Positions 46,399-58,100 of a stretch of DNA of 64,000 nucleotides are shown one piece after another (position 1 is the stretch's first letter; each line of letters opens with the position of its first letter). Made by a program: the position numbers and the translations under genes. The notes beneath the pieces are model-generated. The model was not told where the DNA came from. It made no database searches and worked only from the letters and a program-made list of their open reading frames with translations. Origin of the DNA: Welwitschia mirabilis (taxonomy: Eukaryota; Gnetophyta; Gnetopsida; Welwitschiales); NCBI GenBank assembly GCA_051453625.1, contig JBOZIK010000001.1:291762668-291826667 (forward strand), written 5' to 3'.

Positions 46399-46507
46399 AT
46401 CGTACTATCATCCAGTCGCGTCATCTAGATGATAGCCCTAGGATGACTATTAGAAAAAATCTTAGTGTTATCCTTCAACATCATCTAGACGACCAAGTAG
46501 ATGATGG
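46399..46507. repeat. Quasi-palindromic motif P, copies 6 and 7
   Basis: 46399-46446 holds a GCGTCATCTAGATGATAG core with flanking ATCGTACTATCATCC and CCTAGGATGAC. 46467-46507 holds CATCATCTAGACGACC. Both match the motif set of the gypsy leader at 61.3-62.6 kb. Confidence 0.65.
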
Positions 46508-47229
46508 TACTTCAAAAATTTTGGCAAAAATAAAAATCTCAATCAAACAAGTTAGGCTAAGATATTAGTGTAAAGGTATCAGAATGTATCAAAAAACTCA
46601 AAAAAAATAAAGGAACAGTGAAGACTCATGATGAAATGAGGATGATGAGAAAAACTCAAAGAAATCAAAAGATAAGATGATAAGAATTTACTAGTTAGGT
46701 TAAAACCTACCAAATACAACTAGAGAAATGTACCTAAACTAAAAAATAAGAATAAATCCAAAAGACCCAAATAAATCTCCTAAGAATTGTAAAGAGTAAG
46801 AGAACATCGTCTAACTAAAATGCTAAAAGAAAAATTAACTTGTAAAGTATAAAAATGATATGAATAACAACAAGGAAACTAGTGAATGATAAGGTTCTAG
46901 ATTATGATGAACAAGTATAGAAATGACTTTGAAATAAAAAACTAAAGAAATAAAGAAAAGTAGAATGAACATGAAGAAGATAGCTTACCTACCCTAAATT
47001 CTAACCTAGCAAACTCCCTTGGAATACATTATAAAGTAACCTAAGTAAAAAATTTATGATAAAATTTATCAACTCTATAAAGTTCCACTTGAAAAGCTAG
47101 TGAGTATGATGACACCAAGGATTAAGTATTTAGAACAATAAATAATAAGATTAAAGTTGCTCAGAGATAAACTCACCTACTGAAACCCCAAAACACACCA
47201 AAATCCTCAAAATTAAAATAATCATTTGA
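46508..47229. other. No recognisable gene
   Basis: AT-rich and A-rich on the plus strand. Nothing supported. Confidence 0.35.
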
Positions 47230-47560
47230 GAATATTAAGAGTTTATAAAATAAGAAATGTCTCTAGTAACACCAAAAGCATCAATGATTTCATAGCCTTA
47301 AAGTTTATTACTACATTTATGATGAAGGTAGTGCAACCATAGTTAGAGAAGTAAATTCCCACGAAGCATGACCAATCCACCCCCAAGTGGAGTTTCCATA
47401 GCTACCAACACTGCCAAAGGTTCTTTTTAGAAACATTTACCCTAGTATGTTAGGACATCATGGTGACTATATATTTTTGTATAGATACAATAGATCATGA
47501 TCATTACTTTTCTTTTTTTCTCTCCCTTTTTTTTCTATAAACACAAATAATTCCTACATG
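47230..47560 (-). repeat. Dispersed repeat with polypurine-like tract, second copy
   Basis: Counterpart of 1-300 (GGAGTTTCCATAGCTA, AAAGGTTCTTTTTAGAAACA, GGACATCATGG). On the minus strand a purine run at 47510-47536 precedes it, after the Athila-like integrase. So here too it sits at the 3' LTR position of a minus-strand gypsy element. Confidence 0.55.
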
Positions 47561-48125
47561 ATCACACATTCAAAAAGATAAAGGTGAAGAAGTGAGATGA
47601 CAGATAAGAAAGAACACACCTAAATAATGAAAGGCCTTCAACCATTGAAAAAAGGAATAAGAACTAAGACATTTTCCTTCAAAGTAAAGTTCATAGACAT
47701 GTACATGTTATAAGATTAGATGCGTCCAATCTTATAATCATAAAAATTCCCAAGAATGAATACTAGTTATAAAAACTTTATAAAGCAAACACATAAGTGA
47801 AGTTTTAAAGATGATCAAGTAACATCATAATATCTACCGAAGAAATAGGCTAAGAGAAAATTTAGACAATTATAGAATGAAAGTCCTTCATAAAATATTC
47901 TTCATATATTTTCAACCTTTGTCTATTAACTTTTTGAATCTCCTTAGTGTCTAAGATAGAAATATTACTAGATCCATTAGAATGTACTTTCTCTATAATA
48001 TAAGAACATAATCATTTAGAGGTTAACTTGTTATGTAAAGAGGTTTTTTTACTATTATATAAAAAGTTAAGTCAACCAAGTTTAAACTTCTTATAAAGTA
48101 ATTTTCTATTATGTTTGAACTTAGC

Positions 48126-49084
48126 CTAGGTTTTGTGAATGAGTTGATGATGTATAACACTAGTACATTTTTCATCTAAGTGATTAAATTGGGATAATAT
48201 ATTTTTAAAATTATCATAAAGGTCTATAAAATTAAGTTTGTAAGAAGAATAATAAGAGTTATAACACACATCAATAGGTAAAAGACAAAATTTTTTGTAT
48301 ACAAGTTCATAGGGTAAAAAACCAAGAGAATTATACAAAGTAGTACAGTAAGCTCAAAGAACATCATTAATCTTAGAAGCCTAATATTTCTTACTAATAG
48401 AGAAAAGTTTCTATAGCATTTTGTTTATTTCTCTAATTGCATTTTTGACTTGATCATTTATTTGTGGATGATAAGCAAAAGCTACTCTATGTTTAATTCT
48501 AATGGATAAAATAAGTTTTCTAAAATGTTAATTAATAAAATGATTTTCTTGATTACTAATGATAATATTAGGAAAATCAAAACATTTAAAAATATAAGTT
48601 AATAAAAGTACAAACAGTTTAGACATCATTCACAAAAGTAGAAATAGCTTCAACCTATTTAGTGATATAATTAATAGCCACTAAAATATAGTTCTTATCA
48701 TCAAAGGATGGTTTAATAGGTCCTATAAAATTAATTCACTAATAATTAAAAGCTTCACATTTAATAATAGGTTTAAGGAGCATCTCATGAAAATGAATAA
48801 GGCTACTATAATGTTGACAAGCATCGGACCTTCTGGTAAAATCCAAAGAGTCCTAAAAAAGCTAAGCCAATAACAACCACAATGAAGAATTTTCATTACT
48901 ATTTTTTATCTACTAAAATGACCTTTATAAATACCACCATGGAAAAGATGAAGGATTTCTTATTTTTTATCATAATTTGAGCTTTGCACCTATAGTAAAA
49001 ATGTGACTCTATCCATTCATAAGTATCTATTCTATGGAGAAAGGATTTTCTTTGATTCTGAGTCCAATGTTTTTGTGTTTTCAT
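48126..49084 (-). pseudogene. Gypsy integrase relic
   Basis: 48899-49084 covers the linker to the integrase zinc-finger (SHFYYRCKAQIMIK). Next come CQHYSS, the catalytic-core start NYILVAINYITK, a stop, then VEAISTFVND (about 48700-48620), and at 48338-48126 SLGFLPYELVYKKFCLLPID and LYDNFKNILSQFNHLDEK (family: SPY.LVYGK.CHLPVE...L...R..QL..L.E.R). The Trp after ITK is a TAG (TGG to TAG). The middle of the core with the remaining acidic residues is not readable. Confidence 0.82.
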
Positions 49085-49150
49085 AGTAATAAGATAATTA
49101 ACTATATCAGCATACTAAGGATAAGTATGAGTAGAATATATGAAAAACAA

Positions 49151-49560
49151 TTACTCATCTAGAAAATAGTCATCATTCATAATATTATCAAGAAAAGAAG
49201 AAACATATGATAAATGATCTGCTATACTATTATGCTTTCCTACTTTATTAATAATGGTAAAAGTAAATTCTGACATAAGGAGGATGCATTTAATGAGTCT
49301 AACACTAGAATCATTTTTTGTTATGAGGTAACTAATAGCTACATGATCAGTATAAATATTCATATGAAAGCATAAAAGATAATTTCTAAGTGTATCAAGG
49401 ATAAAAAATTATTGCTAATATTTCTTTGTTAGTAGTAGTATAATTCGTTTAAGCTTTAGATAAAGTTTTATTATGATAGAATGTAACTTTAAAATCATTT
49501 AAATATTTTTATCCAAAGACCCCACCAACGATAATATTATTAGCATCATACATTAATTTA
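49151..49560 (-). pseudogene. Gypsy RNase H relic
   Basis: Blocks TLSKA and NYTTTNKEILAI (SK.L..A..NY..TEKE.LA), then the 70-codon open frame 49363-49151 with IYTDHVAISYLITKND, RLIKCILLMSEFTFTI and GKHNSIADHLS (VYTDH.AL.YL......PRL.RW.L.L.EF...I....G..N..AD.LS). Good order and spacing. This is the ordinary gypsy RNase H, distinct from the archaeal type at 37.2 kb. Confidence 0.88.
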
Positions 49561-49799
49561 AAATATTTATTCTAATAAAGTCTTATTACAATAGGTGTGT
49601 AATAGATTTTATTGTTAAGTGTTTTAAAAGCAAGATGATAAAATTCATTCCATTCAAATTTAGTTTCTTTTTAAAGAAACGAGTGAAGGGGCATACAAAG
49701 TTTAGCATAGTCCTAAATAAAATAATAATAGAAATCATAATAAATCATAATAATTAAGGGAATATTGAACTTGTTTTACATTTATTAGAGGAGTTAGGA

Positions 49800-50345
49800 T
49801 TTTAATGATACTTAATTTTTGAGGGTCCATCCTAATCCATTTACTAGAAATGTCATGAACCAAGACAATTTCATTATCAACTAAAAAAAGCTCTTCTTCA
49901 AACTCAAATGTTAGCCATTCTTAATGCATTTGTAAAGGAATTTCTCTAACCTCTCTAAGATTTATTCAAAGTTTTCACCATATATTAAGAAATCATTTAG
50001 AAAAATTTTAATTAAATCCTCTAACATAACAAAAACAATACCCATAATTACATATTAAAAAGTATCATGAGCATTATAAAGTCTAAAAGGCATCCATCTA
50101 AAAGCTAAAGTTTCAAAAAATGGAATTAAAGTTGTTTTATCTTGATTCTTACTAGTAATCCAAACCTAATTATAACCACTATACCCATCAAAAAAGTAAT
50201 AAAAGGATGTCCTTGGATTCTATTAAGTATCTAATTACAAAATGATAAAGGACAATGGTATTTCATAGTTACTTTATTTAGTTTTCTAAAATTAATACAC
50301 AATCTCCACTTCCCAACGTTTTTAGGCATGACCGTCAAACAACTA
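49800..50345 (-). pseudogene. Gypsy reverse transcriptase relic
   Basis: Minus-strand blocks CVLILEN/CINFRKLNKVTMKYHCPL (W..C.DYR.LN..T.KD..PLPF), FMGIVV..GLD, TTLIPFFETLAFRWMPFRLY then NAHDTF (TTF.CP.GTFAYRRMPFGLCNAPATF), MLEDLIKIFLNDFLIYGENF (V...EVFMDDFSVYG..F) and ILERLEKFLYKC. The YMDD-type loop is changed to FLND, losing one catalytic Asp. The repeated sequence at about 50390-50500 and 50575-50720 is a separate tandem duplication. Confidence 0.82.
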
Positions 50346-50384
50346 ATACACTCACTATCATATATAATATAAATAATTTTAGCA

Positions 50385-50765
50385 TTAATTAATTTAATGA
50401 TTTCATCTTTTATGACTTGTTTAAGGGCTTAATTTAATCTATGTTGGAGTTGCCTAATAGGTTTTACATTATTCTCAAGGTAGATTTAATGTTAAATAAT
50501 GGAAGTAGGAATGGTTGTTAAATATTTATCAAACCAAGCAAATGCATTAATCTTGGAATTAAATATGATATAAATAATTATATCATTTATTAATTAAATG
50601 ATTTCATTTTTTATAACTTGTTTAAGGGCTTAATTTAGTCTATGTTAGGGTTTCCTAATAGGTTTTGCATTATTCTCAAGGCAGATTTTATGTTGAACAA
50701 TGAAAGTAGGAATGGTTGTTAAATATTTATGGAACCAAGTAAATGCATTAATCTTGGAATTCAAA
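50385..50765. repeat. 185-bp tandem duplication in pol
   Basis: AATTTAATGATTTCATCTTT, GACTTGTTTAAGGGCTTAAT, GGTTTTACATTATTCTCAAG and GTAGGAATGGTTGTTAAATA occur in that order at about 50390 and again at about 50590. The two copies are about 90% alike by eye, so the duplication happened after the element was already dead. Confidence 0.85.
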
Positions 50766-51208
50766 AGTAATTTTAAAATATATTATTGTTTAGAAGAAAG
50801 ATTTTCATTTATTATTAAATGCTTCCTCTAATCATCACACATAAACATATTCTTTAGTCCACTAGATAAGGATTTTAATTTTGAACTTATATTTTTATTT
50901 TCTGTTAAATTTTTCTCAAAGCTAACTATAATCTCAGACTATTGTCTAAATGAATAGGATGGATGACCTCCTTTAAAATAAGAAATCTAAGTTATTTTTA
51001 AATGTTTGACCTTTTTAAAGATTGAAGTTTTAGTTTCTTTAGTCTTTTAATTAAAACAGTGAGTTCCTAAATGCTTATAGTTAAGTTAATCCTTATCAAA
51101 AGATTTCAAGTTTTTTACTTCAAGTGGATCATCAAATAATGTAGACTCATGAAGAATTAGCCATCTCTCTTTAAGTGAATGATGCTATAAAAATAGAGTT
51201 AGCTTAAT

Positions 51209-51403
51209 TTATCTTTCAATATTTAACTTATCACCTAAATATTTTTCAATGTCATTAGAAAATCTAATCGTAAACTTTTTATTTTGTAAGTGATATTTTA
51301 TTATTCTCATTTTAGTATTGATAATACAATGGACTGTTGCATAAAACACTCTATTTAAAACTAGTGAATAATTTTTGTTATGATCAAATTTAGTCATAAT
51401 CAC
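51209..51403 (-). pseudogene. Gypsy protease, C-terminal part
   Basis: The frame reads TKFDHNKNYSLVLNRVFYAT then VHCIINTKMRIIKYHLQNKK and FTIRF. This corresponds to the end of the Athila-type aspartic protease, D......ILGRPFLAT....ID...G...L.....F. The active-site half is separated by the LTR-B insertion. Confidence 0.7.
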
Positions 51404-51476
51404 ATCTATTAGATATAATTCTTCTTTAATTTAAATCACCAAATCTTTTATTACTTCTAAAGATTTCTTCATTAAC

Positions 51477-53031
51477 ATATAATAGGATGAAGAACCCTAA
51501 AAGGGGGGTGAATAGGTTCTTTTTAAAAAAGAAGCAATAAAATATTCTAAATGAATTCAATCTTTCAAAAAACTTGCATACAATAATTAACTAATCCAAA
51601 ATGTTCATAAAAAAGGAAAATAATAGAAGCAAAGAAATAATGAAAGAAATCACAATAATACCAAATGTATGCACACTATATTTATAGTGGTTTGGAAAAT
51701 ATCCTACTCCACTCTCGATGATCAACTTATTTCTAAGCTAGATCTTAGGTATTCATTACTCTACTAGATATTCTAGATTCATCTATAATCTTTACAAGTG
51801 AACTTTTCTAGGCTTAGCCTCAACCTTTGAATGGAATTTTCAAGGCTTAATCTGAACTTTTTACAAAGGAAGGTAGTGATGTAATGATGCCAATAGAGCA
51901 TAGATATCACTCATTCTTGATTCAGTAGATTTGATAGAGCTCTTCTTCCATAGATGTAACACAAATAAAACACATGACCTGATCTTGAATTTAGAGATGG
52001 TATAATTGGTAGATATTCTTCAGTCAGAAGTATAGATGCTAATATATAGAAGTGAAAATTACAAGATTATAATTCTTGATCCTTTAGATCTAATAGATTC
52101 ACATAATTAAAAATAGTTTTAAAAGATTCTTTTTTTATCTACGTAGTAGCTATTTATATTAGAAGGCTTTTAGGGTTTATTAAATTTTAAATGTGCTTCT
52201 AATGACTATAAATGACTAGAAAATAGCTATCCAATGGCTACATAACAGATATATAATGATTAGAAAATTTTATTTCCATTCTGTCTAGTAGACCCCTCAA
52301 AAGTTTGGTCAACCTCATCTAATGCTGTGACTTACATAGGTCACCTGAGTGAGAATTTTAATCATTCCAATTTCTTATTGCTCCATGTCTGCTCAACTCC
52401 ATCTGGGTCCAATCAACCCCAGTCTAGTCATCTACTACATGATCCGGTTACCCACTTCTCCTAATAAAATTCTTTCTAGATTGTAGCATCAGGTTCAATT
52501 TAATCCTTTAGGTGTCTAGTCAACCCCATGATGATCGGATCAGGGATATCAGTTACACAGTGCTCAGATCTAGTCAATCCCCTCATAGATACAATCGACG
52601 CCTTGACAATCAGTTTAGGAGTACTATTCATTGGTTCATAGATTTGGTCAACCCCATCATACATCTAGTCGACTCCTTCTCATTCAATCTAAGGATACTA
52701 TTTATTAGGTCCTCATATCTGATTGATTCCATAAAGGTTCAGTTGACTCCTTGCCATTTGGTTCAGGGATACTAGTTCTTGAGATTACAGGTTTATTCAA
52801 CCCCATAAAAAATCTAGTAAATCCCTCTGGATGTAGTTTATTTTCTGTCTGCTTTAGGTGCAGTCAACCCATTGAAAATCTGGTTGACCCCTCAATAGTG
52901 TAAAAGAACTGATAGATTTCTAATGATCAGAAATTAATGGTTTCAGTTTCATCTTTCGACCTGCAAGTAATTAACATATTTTGCACAAGGTACACAAAAT
53001 TTTCTATATAGAAAACATTAGTTTAACATCA
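51477..53031 (-). mobile_element. Long LTR, copy B, nested in gypsy element
   Basis: Sister of copy A at 37839-40245 without large gaps, about 1.56 kb. It begins ATATAATAGG-ATGAAGAACC (ancestral TGATGATAGG) and ends TTTAACATCA. It is rich in GTTGACCCC/GTCAACC words. Flanking ATTAA occurs at 51471-51475 and again at 53032-53036 and could be a target-site duplication, although five A/T bases are weak evidence here. It separates two halves of a gypsy protease, so it is a later insertion reduced to a solo LTR. An 87-codon plus frame inside (52512-52775) is chance. Confidence 0.78.
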
Positions 53032-53139
53032 ATTAATAAAACATAATCTAAAAAGTGGAACATTAACTATTTGAATGTTTTTTAGGCTATAAATTATAGG
53101 ATATTTTGTTTTTACTGAGGTAGAATTTTTAATTTGGTT

Positions 53140-53300
53140 GAAAATATTAAGTTTAGACTTGTTAATTTGAATGCACCTTGTATGGGGATTTTTCTGTAGC
53201 TAACCCTCTTTTTTGTACTAAAAATGACATGTTATCAAAGTTCCAGTATTAAGCATACTATTATAAGGCATTTTTCCCATTATTAATGTCAATAATAAAT
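53140..53300 (-). pseudogene. Possible protease active-site part
   Basis: The minus strand reads TLIMGKMPYNSMLNTGTLIT. LNTG may be a decayed D-[ST]-G or D-L-G protease motif (Asp to Asn by G to A) and the spacing to the C-terminal half, once the LTR is ignored, is about right. Only one block supports it. Confidence 0.4.
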
Positions 53301-53899
53301 GATCCATCTTATAAATTTTATGATTATTTTATATGATCTAAAAAGTTAAACTAGAAATGATTACACTTTGATCTAATTCATATGTGACTCATGCTTTATA
53401 AGATATAAACCATTTAGCAATGTCTTCCTTTGTCTTGTCATAATAAAAAGTGATAAAGACTAATACTAGCTTTATTTCTTATCAAATATTATATTATGTC
53501 ATATTTAGAGCCACCATGTAGTATGTAATATGATTTAGGTTTTGAAGTTTGTTTCTTAATAAAATAAGGTGATACTTGTTTACTTTTTTTAGTTTTTAAT
53601 TATCTTTTATGTTTTTTTGGAATGCTAACTACACTTTTTTGTTCTTTTTCTTTTTCATCTACTATTGCCATCCTATACTTTTGGGGTTCAAAATATCTTT
53701 TAGAAATATTTAATGAGAAAATAATATTAGATAGTGTAGGATATGTAATTCTTTCTTTGGAATTTGATCCTAGTTTATAATTATTGATATTACATTTGGC
53801 TAATGATTGGTATAATAATGTCTCATAAGGATTCTCCTAGCAATAAAAATCTAAATCCATGTTGCTTTAAATATTAAAGTAAATTGACAGTGTTTAGGG

Positions 53900-54750
53900 A
53901 AGAATGAGTAAATATTATTCTTTTATAACAAGACATTATTAGAATCATAATTGGGATCATATACCAAGTCAAAGAATATACAATATCTTTCTTCTTTAAA
54001 ATATTCTTCTATGTAATATTCTTCTAGAAGACAACCTTTAGTATTCATATTAACTTCCTTTTTAACAAAGTTCTCCTGGTTATTCTTAGCAGTTTGATCT
54101 TTTTCTTTAGCATTCAAGCTCAAATGCTATAAATGATTTGACATATTATTAAACAATAAAAGTATATCTAAGGTGTATGGTGTAGAATACATAGAGCTAT
54201 AAGAAGTTAGAGCTATAGTCTTAGGGGTTGGCTTGGTATCTAAAGTAAATTTTTATAAGGCCAAAGAAAATGTTAATTAGGCTTAAAAAAAACTTTTTAT
54301 ATAAGTTATAAAACCTAATTTCATTACATATGTGAGCAAAGTCATTGAATTATCATTTCTTGCCTAAATAAAAAGTCTAGAAATGAATAATTTAGATAGA
54401 TAATTTGAAAGGCCTGGTTGATAGGTTGAGAGTATTACGTATAAGGTTAAAGAGCCTAAAAAAATCTATCATTATGCATTTTAACATGATCTTTAAATTA
54501 TGTCTAAGAGTTAATAAAGTAGCTAAAATATCTTATGAGTTATACTGACCATCATATCTATCTAGAAACATGGCCCCAAATGCATTTCAAGATGAAATAC
54601 GATCATCTATTAAGGTGGAAAACCAAGAATCCACTCCATCGTTTAATAGAAGGATAAATAATGTACAAATGATATATTCATAAGTAGGTCTTAAAATTTG
54701 AATGGATCTTTCAAAGGCTTTTATAAATTCTTTGGGAATAATATACTTTA
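53900..54750 (-). pseudogene. Gypsy gag relic
   Basis: Across two frames the minus strand reads FIKAFERSIQILRPTYEYII, then LNDGVDSWFSTLIDDRISS followed by NAFGAMFLDRYDGQ, then LTLRHNL. This follows the gag core 'L.G.A..WF..L....I.SW..F...F...Y'. Further on LNAKEKDQTAKNNQENFVKK and EEYYIEEYFKEERYCIFFD form a charged tail. Gag would form the particle. A zinc knuckle was not seen. Confidence 0.55.
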
Positions 54751-55060
54751 AATAATAAAGGCTTAAGAAGAAAGTATTTTATGTTCTTAGCAATAGGATT
54801 GAAGGTTTAGAAGTTAAAAGAACCATTTTCTAAAATAGGTAGTCGGTTGACCATTATTATTTTTATTTTTTGATACTTTGGTAGCATAAATTATATTTGA
54901 TCAATTTGGAAATTTAATCATCTTGAAATAATTTGAGTAATAACATGGCTTAGAGAATTTAAAGAAGTTTCTTGAGTTAAGATTATTCATGAACTCTTGG
55001 AACTATCTTTTTGTATATATTTAGAATTTGAAGATGAAGAAGACATACACAAAGGAGGAT

Positions 55061-57239
55061 CTTAAGGTCTTTCTTTTAGCATTAAAAAATGTTAGTATAG
55101 AAAGTTTTATTTTCTCTTTATAAAATTTTTTAAGTAATGATGATCACTGTCCTAAGGCTCATAATGCTAGTCTCATAGGCCAAAACCTAAAGCATGGGTA
55201 GATTTTTCAATAGCTAGGTAGAGCTAGTGAATAAAAGAATAGGAAATAACTGATAGTTTTCCTAAGAGGGTACTAAATATATATTATAATAATTCAAAAA
55301 ATTTTCTTTACTAGAAGTAATAATGAAGGAGTCTTAAATTGCAAAACTTTCTTGAAGTAAACCAATCCAAAGAGATCTAAAACTTATTTTATTATAATTT
55401 TAAAGAATGTTTAAGCTGAACACTAGGAAAAATAGAATCTTTGATTTACTTAAAATAACTTATTTACCACATAAATAATGAATAACCATGAGAAGTAAAA
55501 TAATTTATAAGACAAGAAACATAAAAAAAGTTGTTCATAAGTTAATAAACTTAAACAAAAGTTTAAAAAAGCTTAAATAAAAAACTTATAAAAATTTTGT
55601 TATGATAGCTTTGTAAGTAAAATCAAAAGCCCAAAAAATTGTATAAGCCTTTAGCAAATGTTAAAAAGAAGATAATAATGTCAAAATTTAGATTAGATAA
55701 AAGTTAGAGTCCTTTCTTTTATTTTTATTATAAAACATATTTATAATATACAAAATTTGTTGTAGAACTATTTTTCTTAGATATGTAGTTAACTAATAGA
55801 CATAATGACTTAAGTGATTAACTAGCTAAATTAAAAGCCATTACAATTGATTAATGAACTATATTTCATCATCTTTAAACTTATCAAATGATATATATTT
55901 TAATTCTTTTAGATTCCACTAAACTTGCACAATTACTTCATAAATATAAGAAGTGGTTTCATTTATTACATCTTGCATATTTTACAAATCCTTAGGAAGA
56001 ATATCATTAATATTAGTAGCTAAATATTTCTTACTAAAAAATAGATCTAATATTTTAAGATGCTACTATAGCACCTTCAATATCTCATCTAAATTCATAA
56101 TAGACTTACTTACTAGGACATATTGAGAAATTATATTTTTCTTAATTCCCCTAAGAAAAGAGGCTATCCATTCAGCATGATCTATAATTGTACTATTCAT
56201 AATCTTCTTTAATGCTGAAACAGATGCTTTCAATAGTGATTTGAATTTTTTTAATACTATTTTCCATCATATTAATTATGAGTCAAGGTCCATAAAAAAA
56301 GAATGTAACTAACTAAATAAAGAAGAAAGATTAAAATGTAATTTGACCGCTCATCCAAAAGCTAGCCCAGGATAGGATATGTAGTCATAGGAGCTTCAAT
56401 TTTTTTTTTTATCCTTATATTTTTATTTAAGATCATTTTTTACTATGATAAGAAATTGGACTAAGTCTTTTAAAGATGAAAGTCTAGAGTTCTTTTAAAG
56501 TCTATAGTTCTTTTAACAAACTTCTCTCTAAGTAAAGTTAATTTCACATGAATATCCTCTACGTCTAAGGATAATTACTTTAGGAGATCTTCTTGAATTA
56601 GAGACAAGACTGATACTTAGCCTCTAATTAATCTTTTTATTGCAACTACATTTTTAAATTACTGATCTTTTAACCTTTCACTTTCATACTGCCTTATAGT
56701 ACTATAAGTTTTGAAGAAACAACATAAAGATTTTTTTATTTGATTCTAGAATTGCATGTAGCTATTTTTTAATAATTATTTATTATTATTTTTTTCTCAA
56801 TGACTCTTTTGACTCCTTATATAGAGTGAAAGGATTATTAAGAAACTCTCATAATCTATCTAGCTTCTGCCTATTATCTTTATATAAGATCTTCTTAGAT
56901 GACCCTGTCTTCTTATGCTTACTTAATGAAAGTACACTAGACTTCTTAGTAAAGAATTTGAGTTCTTATGTAGTGATTTTACTTATCCCTTTATTTAATT
57001 CTATCATTACTTTGAGGAATGAAAAAAACACAGGTTGAAATCTTGAGTGAAGAAGTTACTTCTTGTAATGTAACTGGTAGTGATGGTTCATTTCATCCTT
57101 TTTCTTATAGAATCCTTTTTAGGATAGTTAAGAAGTCTAGGTCTAAGCCTTCTTCTTAAAATATTGAAGTAGAGAGGAATTTATTTATAAAAGATCATTA
57201 GACCCTGTTTATTACTGTGATTTTCATTAAGTGATCTCC
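55061..57239. other. No recognisable gene
   Basis: AT-rich DNA left of the coding-like relic at 57250. It should include the 5' LTR and leader of the minus-strand gypsy element, but no primer site or LTR end can be seen. A 70-codon plus frame (56826-57038) has no motif. Confidence 0.4.
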
Positions 57240-58100
57240 TTAAATAAGGGTGCCAATCCACTAGTTGGATTCTAGTTAGCCAGCCTCGCACCTCCTATAA
57301 GACTTAGGGGAATTTGGGTATAGATAATAAGAAGGCTCTAAGATATTTGGTCATAATAAAGGATTTAAGTTTATAATAGCTTGTTGCTTTCCTTTTACTT
57401 TCGAGTCATCTAGACAACTAGAATAAATCTTCTTATTGATATGCTTATTATGGAAAAAATGAGCTTTAGAAAATTTAACTTTGTTGCCTAGGTTGTAAAG
57501 TCAACTAAGAGGAAAAGGATAAACCAAATACTTAGCTTTTTTCAAATATTTATCCATCATACCTTCATCACTGCAAAAGCAATCTTTGATATAGAGTGAC
57601 TGAGCTAATTTCATGAGTTTATTAATTATCATGAACTTATTTTTGACATTTGATCATAACCTTAATACTTCTAGCATATAGAGATATAGTGCAACAAAGT
57701 TGGTTATCATCTTGAATAGAATTTTAGCCCAAATGACTTAAATTAATGTAAAATTTGTGTAAAAATACACATAACCAAAGAAGAGTTTAATCTCTATCAT
57801 TTCTATAATCTCTAATGCTAATTTAAACATTTGAATATTTAAAATAGAAGAATAGGAATGTAGATAAAGGGAATTCATAATGAGCTTATTTACCTAGTAC
57901 TAAAAAAAGTCCACAGTATTGCCTATTGGAAAAATTTTCTAGCTTTATAAAAATTTAGTAAGGAAATTTTGTGGTATGATTAGGCCCCAAGAAAATAGAA
58001 TATGGTTTACTAAGTAAGAAGCAAGGTCGAATCTATATTGTAACCCCTATTGGAAATGCTGTTATATCTCCTAGGGTATATGAAGCTAAAAGGATTGTTT
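57240..58100 (-). pseudogene. Coding-like relic, possibly transposon-protein type
   Basis: The minus strand stays readable with few stops over about 280 codons, with at least one frame change: GLQYRFDLASYLVNHILFS, GLIIPQNFLTKFL, ILNIQMFKLALEIIEMIEIK, ILFKMITNFVALYLYMLEVL, NKLMKLAQSLYIKDCFCSDE, MDKYLKKAKYLVYPFPLS and GNKVKFSKAHFFHNKHINKK. FDLASYLV...GLIIP..FLTKF is reminiscent of the second half of 'putative plant transposon protein' ORFs (a membrane-like stretch then 'LPYG.LLT..F'). That link is weak. Otherwise the family is unknown to me. Confidence 0.4.

Larger units (their letters stand above)
47540..55060 (-). mobile_element. Athila-like Ty3/gypsy element, minus strand
   Basis: Reading leftwards: gag (54750-53900), start of protease (about 53290-53150), a 1.56-kb LTR insertion (53031-51477), end of protease (51403-51209), reverse transcriptase (about 50340-49800), RNase H (49560-49150), integrase (49084-48126), then a purine tract at about 47536. 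The order gag-PR-RT-RH-IN and the family blocks (SPYELVYGK-like, ILGRPFLAT-like) place it near Athila. Its 5' LTR was not found. All parts have stops. Confidence 0.78.

Noticed and set aside
52512-52775. 87-codon plus frame
   Set aside because: It lies in LTR copy B over GTTGACCCC-type repeats and is absent as an open frame in copy A.
37839-53031. Copies A and B as the two LTRs of one 15-kb element
   Set aside because: The sequence between holds parts of several unrelated elements in both orientations, no primer site follows B, and B splits a gypsy protease. They are better seen as separate solo LTRs.
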